Position numbers and translations under genes: made by a program. This document shows positions 26,463 through 38,323 of a stretch of 64,000 bases of DNA, piece after piece. Below the pieces are notes generated by a model. The model was not told the origin of the DNA. It ran no database searches and was given only the letters and a program-made list of their open reading frames with translations. Origin of the DNA: Ecdyonurus torrentis (lineage: Eukaryota > Arthropoda > Insecta > Ephemeroptera > Heptageniidae); contig OX439133.1 in the NCBI GenBank assembly GCA_949318235.1, forward strand, positions 10,644,347-10,708,346, read 5' to 3'. The stretch's first letter is position 1, and the number at the start of each line of letters is the position of its first letter.

Positions 26463-26985
26463 TATTATAATATATATCATAACATCATATTTAACTGTTA
26501 CCTTAAACTTTACATTGCCACTATAAAGTTTGAAAGTTTTCTTCTTAGATTTAAAGATTCAATACACTTAAAAATTGTAATCCTTTATCAGTTATTATTT
26601 TTATTATCATGAATGATTATTTCCCATTCTAGTTATTCTTAATCCAATAATTCATTTGTCACCCTCCATCAACATCATGATATATATACCGAGATTAATT
26701 CTTGGTCGATTATTTACTAGATTGTATTAGTATTAAGCATCTTCAATTGAGAGTTCAAATAAGTTAAATATATAATTTTTAATTTTATTTTTTGTTAATA
26801 AGTATTTATTTACTGCACATATTTATTTTACGCATTCAAAAAATATGTATTAATTTTATTATATATATTTATAATGACTAATATATTTATATTTAATAAT
26901 AAAAAACTACTATAACTTAAATAAATAATAAACTTTTCTGCTTTTGACTTATGCGCATCAGATAGAATTTTAAAACTAACTAATG
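26463..26985. repeat. Direct duplication, copy 1 (uninterrupted)
   Basis: Blocks such as AAAGTTTGAAAGTTTTCTTC, CCAATAATTCATTTGTCACC and TTTTGACTTATGCGCA recur in order in 29145-29673. Together with the adjacent family C copy it forms a duplicated block of about 840 bp. Confidence 0.85.
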
Positions 26986-26990
26986 ACATG

Positions 26991-27299
26991 TAAAGGGTGT
27001 ATGCGGATGACGTCATATTTATTGCGCTTGGAGGCCATACTTGAGTAGTGCGTAACATTGCTCAGCATAGGACAAACTTCATTTAAGCCAATTTTCTTTG
27101 GGAAATCGGTTAATTTTTTGTTATTGTTATTTTTCTCACATACTTGAGATACTTATTCAACATATTTACAGCATCAATGCTCTCAAAATTATTACATAAT
27201 GTTTTTAAACTGGCAAAATGATTCTTTTTTCCTATGTCACCCATGTTATTGAGTTATCCAACATGGCGTTGACTTTAACATAAATGCATAGACCCTATA
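26991..27299. mobile_element. Family C MITE, inverted
   Basis: GTGTATGCGGATGACGTCAT at the left and CTTTAACATAAATGCATAGA-CCCTATA at the right. Confidence 0.83.
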
Positions 27300-27394
27300 G
27301 CATACTTTATAGTTCTTTCATGCTCTCTTGTAAGGCTACATTTACATTCTGGTAAAAATTGTCATCAGTTTTGTTATCCTATTTTGTGTTTAAT
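27299..27394. mobile_element. Family A MITE internal fragment
   Basis: Only the segment from GCATACTTTATAG through TCATGCTCTCTTG and ATTCTGGTAAAAATTGTCA to the TTTAATCATT region remains, between two family C copies. Confidence 0.65.
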
Positions 27395-27406
27395 CATTTA
27401 TAGTAC

Positions 27407-27714
27407 AGGTGTATCCACATGACATCATATTTAATGCACTTGGACGCCGTACTGGAGTGATGAACAACATTGCTCAGCATAGGACAAACTTTGTTTTTGG
27501 CTATTTTCTTTCAGAAATCGGTTAATTTTTGGGTTTTGTTATTTTTCTCACGAACAAATTAAACCTGTTGACATCATCAATGCTCTTAAAAGCATTTGCT
27601 GTAAGTATTTTTAAACTGGCAAAATGTGTAATTTCCCTATACAGGCCTGATACAGGCCCATGTATTGAGTTATCCAATATGGTGTCGACTTTAACATGAG
27701 TGCATACATCCTAT
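27407..27714. mobile_element. Family C MITE, duplicate of 26148-26462
   Basis: Shares private variants with the 26.1-kb copy (GGACGCCGTACTGGAGTGAT, CTTAAAAGCATTTGCTGTAAG). Element H begins about 12 bp after its end. Confidence 0.83.
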
Positions 27715-27725
27715 ATTATAATATA

Positions 27726-29144
27726 TGGCCAAATATAAATGACCGGTACCTAATCAGTCCCGACCATCGGAACCCACATATAAAAACTATGCCCTTTGAT
27801 TATGCTTAGGATACCTTAAAACACCCCACAATTTATTTTGGAAAAATCGGAAAATTCCGGGAAATACGCCACTTGTTATTTTTTACCTTTTGCTACAGGA
27901 GGTGTTAAAAATTGCCATTTACTCGTAATATAATGTATGTTAGAAAATTCAACTAAACTAATTTAGACCCCTGATGAGTTTAGCTTTTCAGAAATTATGT
28001 GACCGTTACCCTTAAAATAATTTCAAGGCCCACCGACGGGGGTTGAAAATTTAAAACGCAGATTTGACAAAGTTTGGCATTTTTGGGAATTTTTATTTTT
28101 AAGTTAAAAAGTAGGTTATAATATGTCTAACATGTGTACCAAGTTACAAGTTGGGTGCTTTGTAACTTTAGGAGGAAAGTCCGGGAAAGTATGTCCGCCA
28201 CCTATATTATGAAAAAAGAGCAAATTTTAAAAATTCATCAATAATCGAAAAATGAAGCAAATGCAATGAAATTTGGTATATAAGTTCGTATTAAATTATC
28301 AAAAATTTAGAAATTTTTGGAAAACATTTTGGCGCGAAATTTGAATTTTAAAAAAGTCATCTTACTAAAAATTGAATTAAATATGATTCTTTAGGTTATT
28401 TGTTAAAAAAATATCATTGAAAAGTACTGAACAGAATTTTTAAGTATACGAGATGTGTATACTGACATTTTGAACAACAAATTGCAATAAACTCAATTTT
28501 TTCGTAGGATGACTTTTTTTAAAATTCAAATTTCGCGCCAAAATTTTTTCCAAAAATTTTTAAATTTTTGATAATTCAATATGAACTTATATACCACATT
28601 TCATTGCATTTGCTTCATTTTTCGATTTTTTATGAATTTTTAAAATTTGCTCTTTTTTCACAATATAGGTGGCGGATATACTTTTCCGGACTTTCCTCCT
28701 AAAGTTACAGAGCACCCAACTTGTAACTTTGTACACATGTTAGAAATATTATAACCTACTTTTTAACTTAAAAATAAAAATTCCCAAAAATGCCAAACTT
28801 TGTCAAATCTGCGTTTTAAATTTTCAACCCCCGGTGGTGGGCCTTGAAATTATTTTAAGGGTAACGGTCACATAATTTCTGAAAAGCTAAACTCATCAGG
28901 GGTCTAAATTAGTTTAGTTGAATTTTCTAACATACATTATATTACGAGTAAATGGCAATTTTTAACACCTCCTGTAGCAAAAGGTAAAAAATAACAAGTG
29001 GCGTATTTCCCGGAATTTTCCGATTTTTCCAAAATAAATTGTGGGGTGTTTTAGGGTATCCTAAGCATAATCAAAGGGCATAGTTTTTATATCTGGGTTC
29101 CGATGGTCGGGACTAATTAGGTACCGGTCATTTATATTTGGCCA
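27726..29144. mobile_element. Element H: 1.42-kb near-perfect palindrome
   Basis: The ends read TGGCCAAATATAAATGACC and its reverse complement. The two arms (about 27726-28380 and 28505-29144) are inverted copies of about 640-655 bp with only scattered mismatches, around a spacer of about 120 bp. TATA flanks both ends. The element interrupts a sequence that exists uninterrupted at 26440-26500, so it is a recent insertion. No convincing coding frame lies inside. Confidence 0.9.
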
Positions 29145-29673
29145 TATACATATCATCATATTTAGCTGTTATCTTTACATTGCCACCATAAAGTTTGAAA
29201 GTTTTCTTCTTAGATTTAAAGATTCAATACACTGAAAAATTGCAATCCTTAATCAGTTATTATTTTTATTATCATATGAATGATTATTTCCCATTCTAGT
29301 TATTCGAAATCCAATAATTCATTTGTCACCCACCATCAACATCATGATATTTAGACCGAGATGAAATCATGGTGTACTATTTGCAAGACTATTAGTGTTA
29401 CGCATTTTCAATTCAGAGTTTAAATGAGTTAAATATATAATTTTTATTTTTATTTTTTGTTTATAAATATTTACTTACTGCACACATTTATTTTGCGCAT
29501 TCAAAAAATATATATTATTTTTATTATATATATTTATAATTATTATTTATTAAGTAATATGACTAATATATTTATATTTAATAATAAAAAAAACTACTAT
29601 AACTTAAATAAATAATAAATATACTTTTCGGCTTTTGACTTATGCGCAACAGATTAAATTTTAAAACAAACTA
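29145..29673. repeat. Direct duplication, copy 2 (interrupted by element H)
   Basis: Same block order as 26463-26985. Element H separates it from its family C partner at 27407-27714. Confidence 0.85.
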
Positions 29674-29792
29674 ATATTATAAAAGTCCGATCAAGGGTTT
29701 TGTTATATAATTACTATAAGTTTTTTTTTTTCTGGTTAATGCCTTTAATTATAAATTTGATCACATGTAAAATTAATCGTTTTGAATAGAGA

Positions 29793-29956
29793 TTGACTAG
29801 TAAAGGAACAATGGTTTTGAGGCCGACTATAAGCGATTTCGGTCACATCCGCTTCCGTTTCTCCTTACTACGCATGCGCAGTAAGTCGAAACGGAAGCGG
29901 ATATGAGCAAAATTGCTTATAGTCGGCTTCAAAACAGTTGCTCCTTTATCAGTCAA
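29793..29956. mobile_element. Family F palindromic MITE
   Basis: The two halves are inverted copies (TTGACTAGTAAAGGAACAA at the left; TCCTTTATCAGTCAA at the right), each with GCCGACTATAAGCGATTT-like sequence. The centre is ACTACGCATGCGCAGTA. Confidence 0.85.
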
Positions 29957-30237
29957 TTGCATGTGATAAAATTTATTGCAAATATTGTTCCTCCTGTGAA
30001 TACATATAAAGCAACATATACACTGGTAAAAAGTTTTTGGCAACATAATTTTATATCACAATAAAAGCAATATTGTCTGTTCACATTGATGGGTAAATTT
30101 ACGTAACTTTCACGTAAGAAACCAAATAACATTAATTGATTGCCGTATCTTCAGGTAAGAAAAGAGTTACGCGATTTTACGCGTCATTTTGCTAACAGCC
30201 CATTATGCTTTGGAGTATTTGTTTTTATACGCTGTTG

Positions 30238-30273
<36 letters not shown>

Positions 30274-30339
30274 GAAACAAAAATGATGAAAATGAGTTCT
30301 ATGCCACACAACAAAGAGTGATTTATTTTTATACTGTAG

Positions 30340-30656
30340 CTTTTTCTGTATAGTTAAGTGAATCTCAATACCAGTGATTGGCTGACCAACAAAATAAGAC
30401 ACATTCATTGGTTGATCTTGTTTTTTGAGCCGATAAAAGTGAGTCACATTGAGAATGTAAAGTTTCGTCATTCTTATCAAGTTCAAAGTTCTAAAAACGA
30501 AGAAATAACAATGATAAACCATATATATCATCCTCAGTCCCAGACCCTTTTAAACAATATTTCAGTGTCGTAAATTTTAACCACGTTTTTGTGCGGCTCT
30601 CAGAATGACAAAAATATGCCTCATTTGTCGATTTTTGATTTTTGATTTTTGATTTA

Positions 30657-30689
<33 letters not shown>

Positions 30690-30906
30690 CTTTCACGGAC
30701 CCCCTACCCACTTTAAATTGCTCAAAATAGCTCTAAAAAACGCGAAATTTTATTGGCTTTTTTCTGACACAATTTTCATATTTTTATCTTTATTTTTTCC
30801 ATTTTTTTCGATGGTTTAAAGATTTTTTGTCACCTTTTTTGATGTACAACTCATTGGGACTTGGGACTGAAGAGGATATAAACGTAGTAAACAGGTAATG
30901 ACGTCA
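30340..30906 (+). mobile_element. Second copy of the 63.0-kb transposon flank, split by an inserted MITE
   Basis: 30340-30527 matches 63030-63230. The match resumes at 30882 (ATAAACGTAGTAAACAGG). Between them sits an insert of about 350 bp bounded by inverted ends (ATCCTCAGTCCCAG at 30529 and GGGACTGAAGAGGAT at 30863-30877), with TATA-like sequence on both sides. No coding part of the transposon protein follows this copy. Confidence 0.5.
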
Positions 30907-30981
30907 TGAGCAGATGTTTTTAACAAAGGAAAAATTTTGAAGCTCGCTCAAGAGTTGTGTGTAGTTTATAGAATGAGCTTG

Positions 30982-31475
30982 TATAGGGTGTACGCCTATG
31001 ACGTAATATTGAATGCGCTTCGACGCCATACTGCAATAATTAATATAACATTGCTTACCATAGGACAAACGTAGTTTTTTTTTTAATATTTTATTAGGAA
31101 AATTTAGTTAGTATATTGTTATTAATGGCGTAGAACAGCTTGAACAAAAAACATGTCTAGTATCCTAACATACCTAAATATCAATGTTGATTTGACCGGA
31201 GTCATTGATTTCTAATTTATTTAGTCACAAACCCGCAGCTGTCATTTTTTAAATGGAAAATAAAATAGAAATCAATGACTCCGGCCAAATTACCATTAAT
31301 ATTTATGTATGTTAGTATATTAGGCAAGTTTTATGGTTCAAGGTGTTCTATGCCTTTAATATTTAATTCTCACATTATGTGAAAAACCTGATACTGGTAA
31401 CAACATCAGTGCTCTCAAAAATATTGCAAAGTATCTTTAAATGTGTCATTTTTCCATTCCAACCCAAACGATTAA
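30982..31475. mobile_element. Family C MITE split by family B
   Basis: Starts TATAGGGTGTACGCCTATGA. Interrupted at an internal TTAA by the B copy 31132-31360, then continues to the TTTTTCCATTCCA region and meets a family J element. Confidence 0.75.
31132..31360. mobile_element. Family B MITE nested in a family C MITE
   Basis: TTAATGGCGTAGAACAGC at the left and GGTGTTCTATGCCTTTAA at the right, palindromic arms, with the central TGACGTCA region deleted. Host family C sequence resumes after the second TTAA. Confidence 0.82.
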
Positions 31476-31481
31476 GTATTC

Positions 31482-31778
31482 ATAGACCGATTGCACATCC
31501 TTGCGCTTTGCCGCCATGTTTCTGGTGCCTAATGCATTGTCCAGCTTGGGGAAACATCGTTTTTCCTAATTTTACTTAAAAAGAATTTATTTCAAGTCAA
31601 CAAATGTTTCTCATATTCCTTGAGCTTATTATTAGCTAGAAATAAGGCTTTGATTGAAGTTTGAAGCTTCGTTTGATATTAAAAAATAAAAATGACATTT
31701 TTCTTATGCTGGCCTGTGTATTCGTGACCAACAATATCACAGTTCGTAGTTATGCTTATGAGTACTACCAATCTATTA
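31482..31778. mobile_element. Family J element
   Basis: ATAGACCGATTGCACATCCT at the left and AGTACTACCAATCTATT at the right. It abuts a family C copy. Confidence 0.82.
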
Positions 31779-32113
31779 TTATTCCAAATTCAAAACTTTC
31801 AGTTTCTTGTGCAACCGCACTGATAAGAGTGTAACACATTACTTTGTTAAGATTACTTTCATCGTTTCTAAATTATATTTATTAACTTTATACTTAAAAA
31901 AATATATTGAAAGAAGAAAATTCAAATACAATCATTCAAATTTTTTAACATCTTTTTTAATAATATAATATTAAAAATTATAATAAAATATTATTATTAA
32001 ATTATGTTATGTGCTTTTTAATTATTTATATTTAAAAAATAAATTTAACGATAGATATATTTTATTTTTTACAGCTTTAATATTAACAATAGTTTTAATT
32101 TTAGATGCTCTAT

Positions 32114-32300
32114 TATAGGGTCTATGCATTAATGTTAAAGTCGAAACCATGTTGAATAACTCAATAATTACATAGGTGGCATATAGGAAAATAAATTATT
32201 TGGAAAGTTTAAAAACAATATGCAATATTTTTGAGAGCAATAATGTTGAACTATGTTCTGCTATGTTGAACTAAACTATGTTGAACTAGTATCTCAAGTA
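32114..32300. mobile_element. Family C MITE, truncated
   Basis: Starts TATAGGGTCTATGCATTAAT and follows the family to CTCAAGTATTTAATA, then stops; the TGACGTCA half is missing. Confidence 0.7.
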
Positions 32301-32394
32301 TTTAATAAATAAAAGTTAGAAGTGTTGGAAGATTCGTTTTAATATTGAACCTTAATATTGTGATTGTAATTATACAATCTTTCATGGGCTATAC

Positions 32395-32834
32395 AGAAGA
32401 GAAGCTAATACCCCATGAGGTTACTGGAAAAGACTCTGAGAATCCATACACATTTTGTGTCCAGTCAACCTTGGTTGCAAATTGTTCTTGTGTTATCTAG
32501 GGCTCTTATATTTACCTATAGTCTACAGCAAGTTTGGTTATAGGTGATGATGAATGGATAGGCAGGAAATATGAGTGAAATGGTGAACCGTCCCGAGATT
32601 CTCTCTATTGCGTGATGTAGGGTCACTACTGCCTACATCAGGACGATCGGAGACGTGCATACACACTTCTCCTACCGATGACTCATGACACAATAGCACA
32701 CGCATCAACCTCATATGCAAAGATCACAAGTGCACTCCGCCAGCATACACGGTCTTGTAAAAGCCGCACAGCCTGGGAGTCGAACCAGTGACCCTTCGCA
32801 CACGAAGCAGACACGCTACCACTGCGCCTCCCGA
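32395..32834 (-). mobile_element. Second tRNA-derived SINE, unrelated body
   Basis: Read on the minus strand, the head has an A-box region GGCGCAGTGGTAGCG (about 32829-32815) and B box GGTTCGACTCC (32786-32776). A GC-richer body follows, quite unlike the AT-rich surroundings. The body differs from the SINE at 20.8 kb, so two families are present. The 3' limit is approximate and no long A tail is obvious. Confidence 0.7.
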
Positions 32835-33197
32835 ATTAAAAATCGTTCAATATTTTCATTCCATATAATGATATAATACTTTTTTTTTTCTTTATTTGTT
32901 TTTTGTTTTTTGGTTTTTATTGATCAAAAATTGTTTACTATTTAGAAGCCATTACTTCATTTAAACATGCTATTAAATATATATAATAATGTTGTAATTT
33001 AATGATTTTTTATTATTATTAATAAAAAAAAGTGTATATTTATATATATATATATATATATATAGATATATATATATATAAAAATTTGTATTAAATAAAA
33101 AATATTTTAAATATTTATATAGTTAAAAATAATGGAATAAAAATATTAGATTATAATTATATAACTTATTGTTAATCATATTTTATACTACATGACA

Positions 33198-33358
33198 TTA
33201 AAGTAACAACTGTTTTGAAGCTGACTATAAGCGATTTCGGTCACATCCGCTTTCGTATCTTCTTACTACGCATGCGCAGAACGTCGAAACGGAAGCTGAT
33301 GTGAGCAACAAAATCGCTTATAGTGGACCTCAAAACAGTTGTTCCTTTATTAGTCAGG
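33198..33358. mobile_element. Family F palindromic MITE
   Basis: AAAGTAACAACTGTTTTGAA at the left, CAAAACAGTTGTTCCTTTAT at the right, with centre CTACGCATGCGCAGAA. Confidence 0.83.
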
Positions 33359-33473
33359 TTGACTGACTCCTGACCCGAAGCGGAGATACTCAAAATATGA
33401 ACTTTTTATTTTCACAATAATTCTTTCATCGCAGTATTTACATCCAGAAAAAAATATTACCTATAGGTTTTAA

Positions 33474-33605
33474 ATAGATGGCTTGTATCTCAAAATTTAA
33501 AAAGAAAACTTCGAAAATTTATGATGCTATTTAAAAGTCAATTGTAACAGCTACCTATGATAAAATTTTCAGAACCTTTGACCATCAGATAAGATGGACA
33601 TGATG
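33474..33605. mobile_element. Family E fragment
   Basis: GGCTTGTATCTCAAAATTTA through GCTACCTATGATAAAATTTT to GACCATCAGATAAGATGG only. Confidence 0.75.
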
Positions 33606-33627
33606 ATACATTTGCTTTCTAAATTTA

Positions 33628-33770
33628 AATCAAGTTGGAACAGACAAAATCTCCGAGCGAAACGAAACTTCCTGACGATTTAGTGCTCAATTAGTGCTGA
33701 CGAATTAAAAAAGTTATAACAAAGAAACCATATCGGTGCTAACTTGATGTCAAGTTGGCATCAATATAGC
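33628..33770. repeat. Repeat shared with 47955-48105
   Basis: AATCTCCGAGC, CTGACGATT-AGTGCTCAATTAG and CCAT-TCGGTGCTAA-CTTGATGTC occur in the same order in both places. Function unknown; each copy is close to a family E fragment. Confidence 0.65.
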
Positions 33771-34536
33771 CAAAATACCTAAGAATCTTGAAAAGACACA
33801 AATATCAGCATTTAGTGCTGCCCGAATAATCAGCAGGAAAAGAAAAACGGAAATAAAAAATTGCTCGACTTTAAAAAAAGTGTTAGTAATTTACAATAAT
33901 TTGATACCATAACACCATAATAATTAAAAACTCTAAAAAAACACATTCAAACTTATCTATCAGGTAGTGCCCTTAGTACTCATCTTATTATGAGTTATGA
34001 CATTATCACCAAATACTCAATCAAGAATAAATAAGTTTCAGTAGAAGTTGAAATTATTTATATAATTTTAATAAAACTAATAAAAGTAAAAAACATAAAT
34101 AAATATATATACATATTTTATTAAAATTTATAACGTTTTATAGAAATACAAATATATGTTATATTTTAAAAATATATATTTTAATAAAAATTTATAATAT
34201 TATTTTTATTTTTATTATGGTCCTAAATAACTAAAACCCTTAAATATAAAATTTATTTAAATACAAAATAACTTTACTTCTTATTACCATATAATATAAT
34301 ATGTAACATGTCAACACAAATATAATATAATGCACAAAGGCGTGGTACTTCTAAACTGTGTAACTACCTTTTTTCTTATGATACATATTACATACGTGCC
34401 TATACCTCATAAAATTTGAATATTTAACATCACTCTGTAATTTTATACTAACTTTTTTACATACAAGGAAAGTGGAAATTAACAGGTACATCAGTTTGAA
34501 TATAAATATTACTGCGCTTAGTCACCATCTTGATTT
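33771..34536. other. Intronic sequence without recognisable feature
   Basis: Nothing supported. The same holds for 35793-36756, 37874-38323, 39593-40308, 43098-43589 and 44264-44777. Confidence 0.5.
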
Positions 34537-34771
34537 TTAAAGGAATAGACCAGAAGAAATTTTAAGAATTTATATTACAAAACACTTGATGGGACTTACA
34601 TAACTTTAGTTTGATTGAAACTGTAGCTCCGTAGCAGTGATCAGAAAATTTCGGTTTATGCAACCCGCACAACAATTTTTCACTAATTTTTGCATGTTTC
34701 TGACGTCAGAAACATGAATAGTCACGTAAATTGCATACTTTACTGTATTTTCACGCTCTCTCGTGCAGCTT
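34537..34771. mobile_element. Family A MITE, 3'-truncated
   Basis: Starts TTAAAGGAATAGACCAGA and matches the family down to the CACGCTCTCTCGTG segment, then breaks off. It lies about 50 bp before the full copy at 34824. Confidence 0.8.
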
Positions 34772-34823
34772 TTTTAACTTCATCAGAAGGCTAGTGTTTT
34801 TATTATAATTTTAATTATCAACT

Positions 34824-35161
34824 TTAAAGGAATAGACCAGAGAAAAACATAAGCATTTCTATTACAAAACACTTGATGGGATTTACATAAATAACATTAG
34901 TTTGTCTCAAAACACAACTGTAGCTCCGTAGCAGTGATCAGAAAATTTACATTTATGCAACCCACACAACTTTTTTTTTTTTTTTACTAATTTTTGCATG
35001 TTTCTGACGTCATAAACATGAATAGTCATGAGACAGTATTTTCACGCTCTCTCGTGGGGTTACATTAACATTCTGGTAAAAATTGTCAATACTTTTGAAG
35101 ATCCCATTTCGTGTTTATTCTTTAAAAAGCACATGTTGTTTTTTATGGTCAATGGCTTTAA
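34824..35161. mobile_element. Family A MITE, full length
   Basis: Starts TTAAAGGAATAGACCAGA and ends with ATGGCTTTAA. It carries the CTGACGTCATAAAC segment and an expanded T tract at about 34972. Confidence 0.87.
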
Positions 35162-35169
35162 TAATAGTA

Positions 35170-35435
35170 AATGTATGAGGTCATATTAAAGTCCTCTCTA
35201 TATTCAATCACTTAATTACATGGGTAGCATAGGAACATAACTTATTAGGCTAGTTTAAAAGTACTAACAAGAAATATTTGATAATAATAGGTTGAGTAAA
35301 TCTCTCTATGTGAAAAAAAAAATCCCAAAGAAAATAGCCAAAAAAGAAGTTTGTCCTATGCTGAACAATGCTGTTCACTACTCCATTATGGCCTCCAAGT
35401 GCACTAAATATGACGTCATGCGGATCCACCCTATA
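35170..35435. mobile_element. Family C MITE
   Basis: GAGGTCATATTAAAGTCC at the left (eroded) and TATGACGTCATGCGGATCCA-CCCTATA at the right. A family L fragment follows directly. Confidence 0.78.
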
Positions 35436-35438
35436 GTA

Positions 35439-35611
35439 AAAAGCCGTATCTATAACGTAAAAGATAAGGGACTAGTTGCATATCTCGCACGAGTTTACGG
35501 AGCTATATACAAGGACTTTGGGTAATCATATAATATGTGTGTTTACGATGACTTCTTCTAATTATCTAACATTGATGAAGCCATGTTGTAACTCTTGAAC
35601 TGTCCCTTTAA
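35439..35611. mobile_element. Family L half-element
   Basis: GTTGCATATCTCGCACGAG through ATTATCTAACATTGATGAAG to CTGTCCCTTTAA. Only one arm is present. Confidence 0.75.
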
Positions 35612-35644
35612 GGGTCATCTGACCTTCACCACTCTGCCATACCA

Positions 35645-35792
35645 GGGAGTCTGTTCCGTAAGTCCTCACGAGAAACTCGGTATCGAGAAAGGGAGCGTAA
35701 CTTTTACTTGTTTATCATAGAAAACTCGTGAGCCACGCCCCCTTTCTCGGTACTGAGTTTTTCGTGAAGCATTACAGAACAGACCCCCAGTT
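35645..35792. mobile_element. 148-bp palindromic MITE
   Basis: GGGAGTCTGTTCCGTAA at the left and TTACAGAACAGACCCCC at the right. The arms continue pairing through ACTCGGTATCGAGAAAGGG and its partner. Confidence 0.75.
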
Positions 35793-36756
35793 TGGTAGTT
35801 TGGATAAAAATAATTAAATCTATACAACAAACCATATTGTATTACCTGTATTTTAATATAACACCATGCATTACTATACATAAATTTATAGAAAAAAAAA
35901 AAAATAAAAAAAAAAATAACATGAAAAATAACAAGTTGCATTTTCATTCACTGCTGCACGCTATATCTAAAAAATATCATTTTCATATAATAAAATAAGG
36001 TCTATCATTCCATTATACTTTTATATAAAACTAGACTTTATTGATTTAAAAAAAATATGTAAGTTTTTACGGTTTATTTTGTTATAAATTTTAATAATAA
36101 TTTAGACTTTAATGTTTTGAAATGATTATTTATGTGGTTGGACCTTATACTACTAGTGGCGTGGTTTTTCTAATTAAAGTGAAAAAAAAAAAAAAAAAAA
36201 ACTCGGAAGTTTTTATTTTTCACTATACTTTTTTCTTTTAACATGTTATTCTTTCCCCCTTTTTTATTTTTCCTTTTATTTAAGAGTTTTCGTCTTTTTG
36301 CTTGTTTTTCAACCTTTCTCTCTCTCTCTCTCACTCTCTCTCTCTCTGTTTTTCGTCTCTCATTTCTTTTTATGGTGTTTTTTCAGCCATTCCTTCTATT
36401 ATTTTCTTTAAAAACCCGGGCAAGACTTTTCCTTAGAAATTCGTTTATGATGCTTACATTTATATAACCTTAAATTACAGTTATTATGTACTTTAAACAT
36501 TATTTTTAACGTCAAACATAATATTATTGTTAAATCTCTATAATATATAATGTTTTTATTGCGTATAATTTTGTAAGATTTTCTATTTTTATAAGCTCTA
36601 ATGAAAATGAAAATGTGATCATTTATTATAGTGACGATTTTATGCGGTTTGTTTTAAATAATTTTTATATTTAAAAACTGTTATGATCTTTTTGTATAAC
36701 TTATGTCAAGTAATTTGTTTGTTTGTTTTTCTATCTGATGTCATTGCAATTTTTGT

Positions 36757-37073
36757 TTAAAGGCGTAGAACAACTTGTACAAAAAAATGTATAGTATCCT
36801 AACATATCTAAATATCAACGTTGATTGGACCGGAATCACTGATTTCTAATTTATTTTCCATTCACAAAATGACAACTGCGGGTTTGTGACGTCACAGCTA
36901 GCCTGTTTCCGCGCGCGTGGACTAGTGAGCTGTGACGTCACAAACCCGCAGCTGTCATTTTGTCAATGGAAAATAAATTAGAAATCAAAGACTCCGGCCA
37001 TATTAACGTTGATATTTAGGTATGTTAGGATATAAGCCAATTTTTGTTTGTTCAAGATGTTCTACGCCTTTAA
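36757..37073. mobile_element. Family B MITE, full palindrome
   Basis: TTAAAGGCGTAGAACAAC at the left and GTTCTACGCCTTTAA at the right. The arms pair over nearly the whole unit, with TTTGTGACGTCACAGCT and its reverse complement around a GC-rich centre. Its right TTAA is shared with the next element (family I). Confidence 0.88.
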
Positions 37074-37390
37074 CGACAATCTCAATTTTTTTTTTATCAT
37101 TTAGAATACTAGATTGATAATTACCATACCTTATTATCCATGAATTAGACACCAACACGTTTATTTTATATTTATTTTTATTTTGACGTTTGAAATAACA
37201 CGTTTCTGACGTCACAATGTACTGGTGAATGTGATTGGCTGACTTATCACGTGACTAGACCTGTGATTGTCAAAATGCAAATAAATACTAAATCAACGGG
37301 TTTGTGTCTAATTCATGGATAATAAAGTATATAGTAATTATCAACCTAGTATTTTAAATAATAAAAAGAATAAGTTTACAAGGGCTTTAA
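37070..37390. mobile_element. Family I MITE
   Basis: AATACTAGATTGATAATTAC and TTATCCATGAATTAGACACC at the left pair inversely with the right half. Internal TTTCTGACGTCACAATG. Ends in TTAA at 37387-37390. Confidence 0.82.
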
Positions 37391-37439
37391 GAATTCCAAG
37401 GTTAGGGAAAAAAACTCAGATGGGGAACTCAGGTACTAA

Positions 37440-37760
37440 AGGATCTGATTAAAAAATTGTAAAGAAAGTAAAATCTGAAATTTTACACAGTGATACATTA
37501 GGATAAGGTATCTTCAAAAATGTTAAAATATTTAAATGTTACCATGCTAGATATAAACTATGATTTTTTAAAATTTTAGTCGTATAAGAGAGAGCCCATG
37601 TTAATTTTACAATTATTTTCTCTCTTATCTGAAAGTCACGGGTTCTGATTTTTTTATCGTCTGTTAATATTTATACTTTTAAATGACATCATAAAAATCA
37701 TAAAGTTTGAAAATTTTCTCTATAGATTTTGAGATACAAGCCAGCTATATACAACCCTTA
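37440..37760. mobile_element. Family E MITE, one end eroded
   Basis: Readable from AAAAATTGTAAAGAAAGTAA to GAGATACAAGCCAGC and CAACCCTTA. A long CT microsatellite follows. Confidence 0.78.
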
Positions 37761-37779
37761 CAGCAGCTTGTAATATTAA

Positions 37780-37781
<2 letters not shown>

Positions 37782-37873
<92 letters not shown>
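37782..37873. repeat. (CT)n microsatellite
   Basis: About 92 bp of pure CT directly beyond a family E element. Confidence 0.97.
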
Positions 37874-37874
<1 letters not shown>

Positions 37875-38323
37875 GCTATTATGCTATTGTATAGTTCTAT
37901 TTTATAAATTTCCAAGAAATAATAATATTTAAAAAATGTGAAATATTTATCATTTTAATTTTCCTGGGTTTCTAGTTTAATGTGTTTGTTTTTTTCCTTA
38001 AAAAAATTGCGAATTAAGAAAGTGGTTTCATAGAAATGAAAAACCAAAATAAATAATAAAGGGAGAGATTGCATTTACTCGCACTGCGTGTACGTATATA
38101 ATTAAATATAGTGCACTCTCCCTTCTAATAACACCCCATACATTAGGTTATATTAAATGTATTATTGAGGTTTGAGGTATATGGAACCACGGCATGATTA
38201 TATATTTAGGGTGGGGGGGGGGACCATCAGCTGTTATCCAATATGGTCGACTTGTTCTCATAAATATTTCACTGTGCTGACATCCACGAGGCTTTAATTT
38301 ATTTAATTTGACGTTAAATATGA

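Noticed and set aside
26828..27058. Recurrent peptide with PPSAINMTSSAYTLY (also at 55.2 kb; a related opposite-strand peptide at 26.0 and 35.3 kb)
   Set aside because: It is the translation of the TGACGTCAT end of family C MITEs, not a protein family.
32776..32829. Functional tRNA gene on the minus strand
   Set aside because: Same reason: promoter boxes are followed by a long SINE body and no proper acceptor stem.
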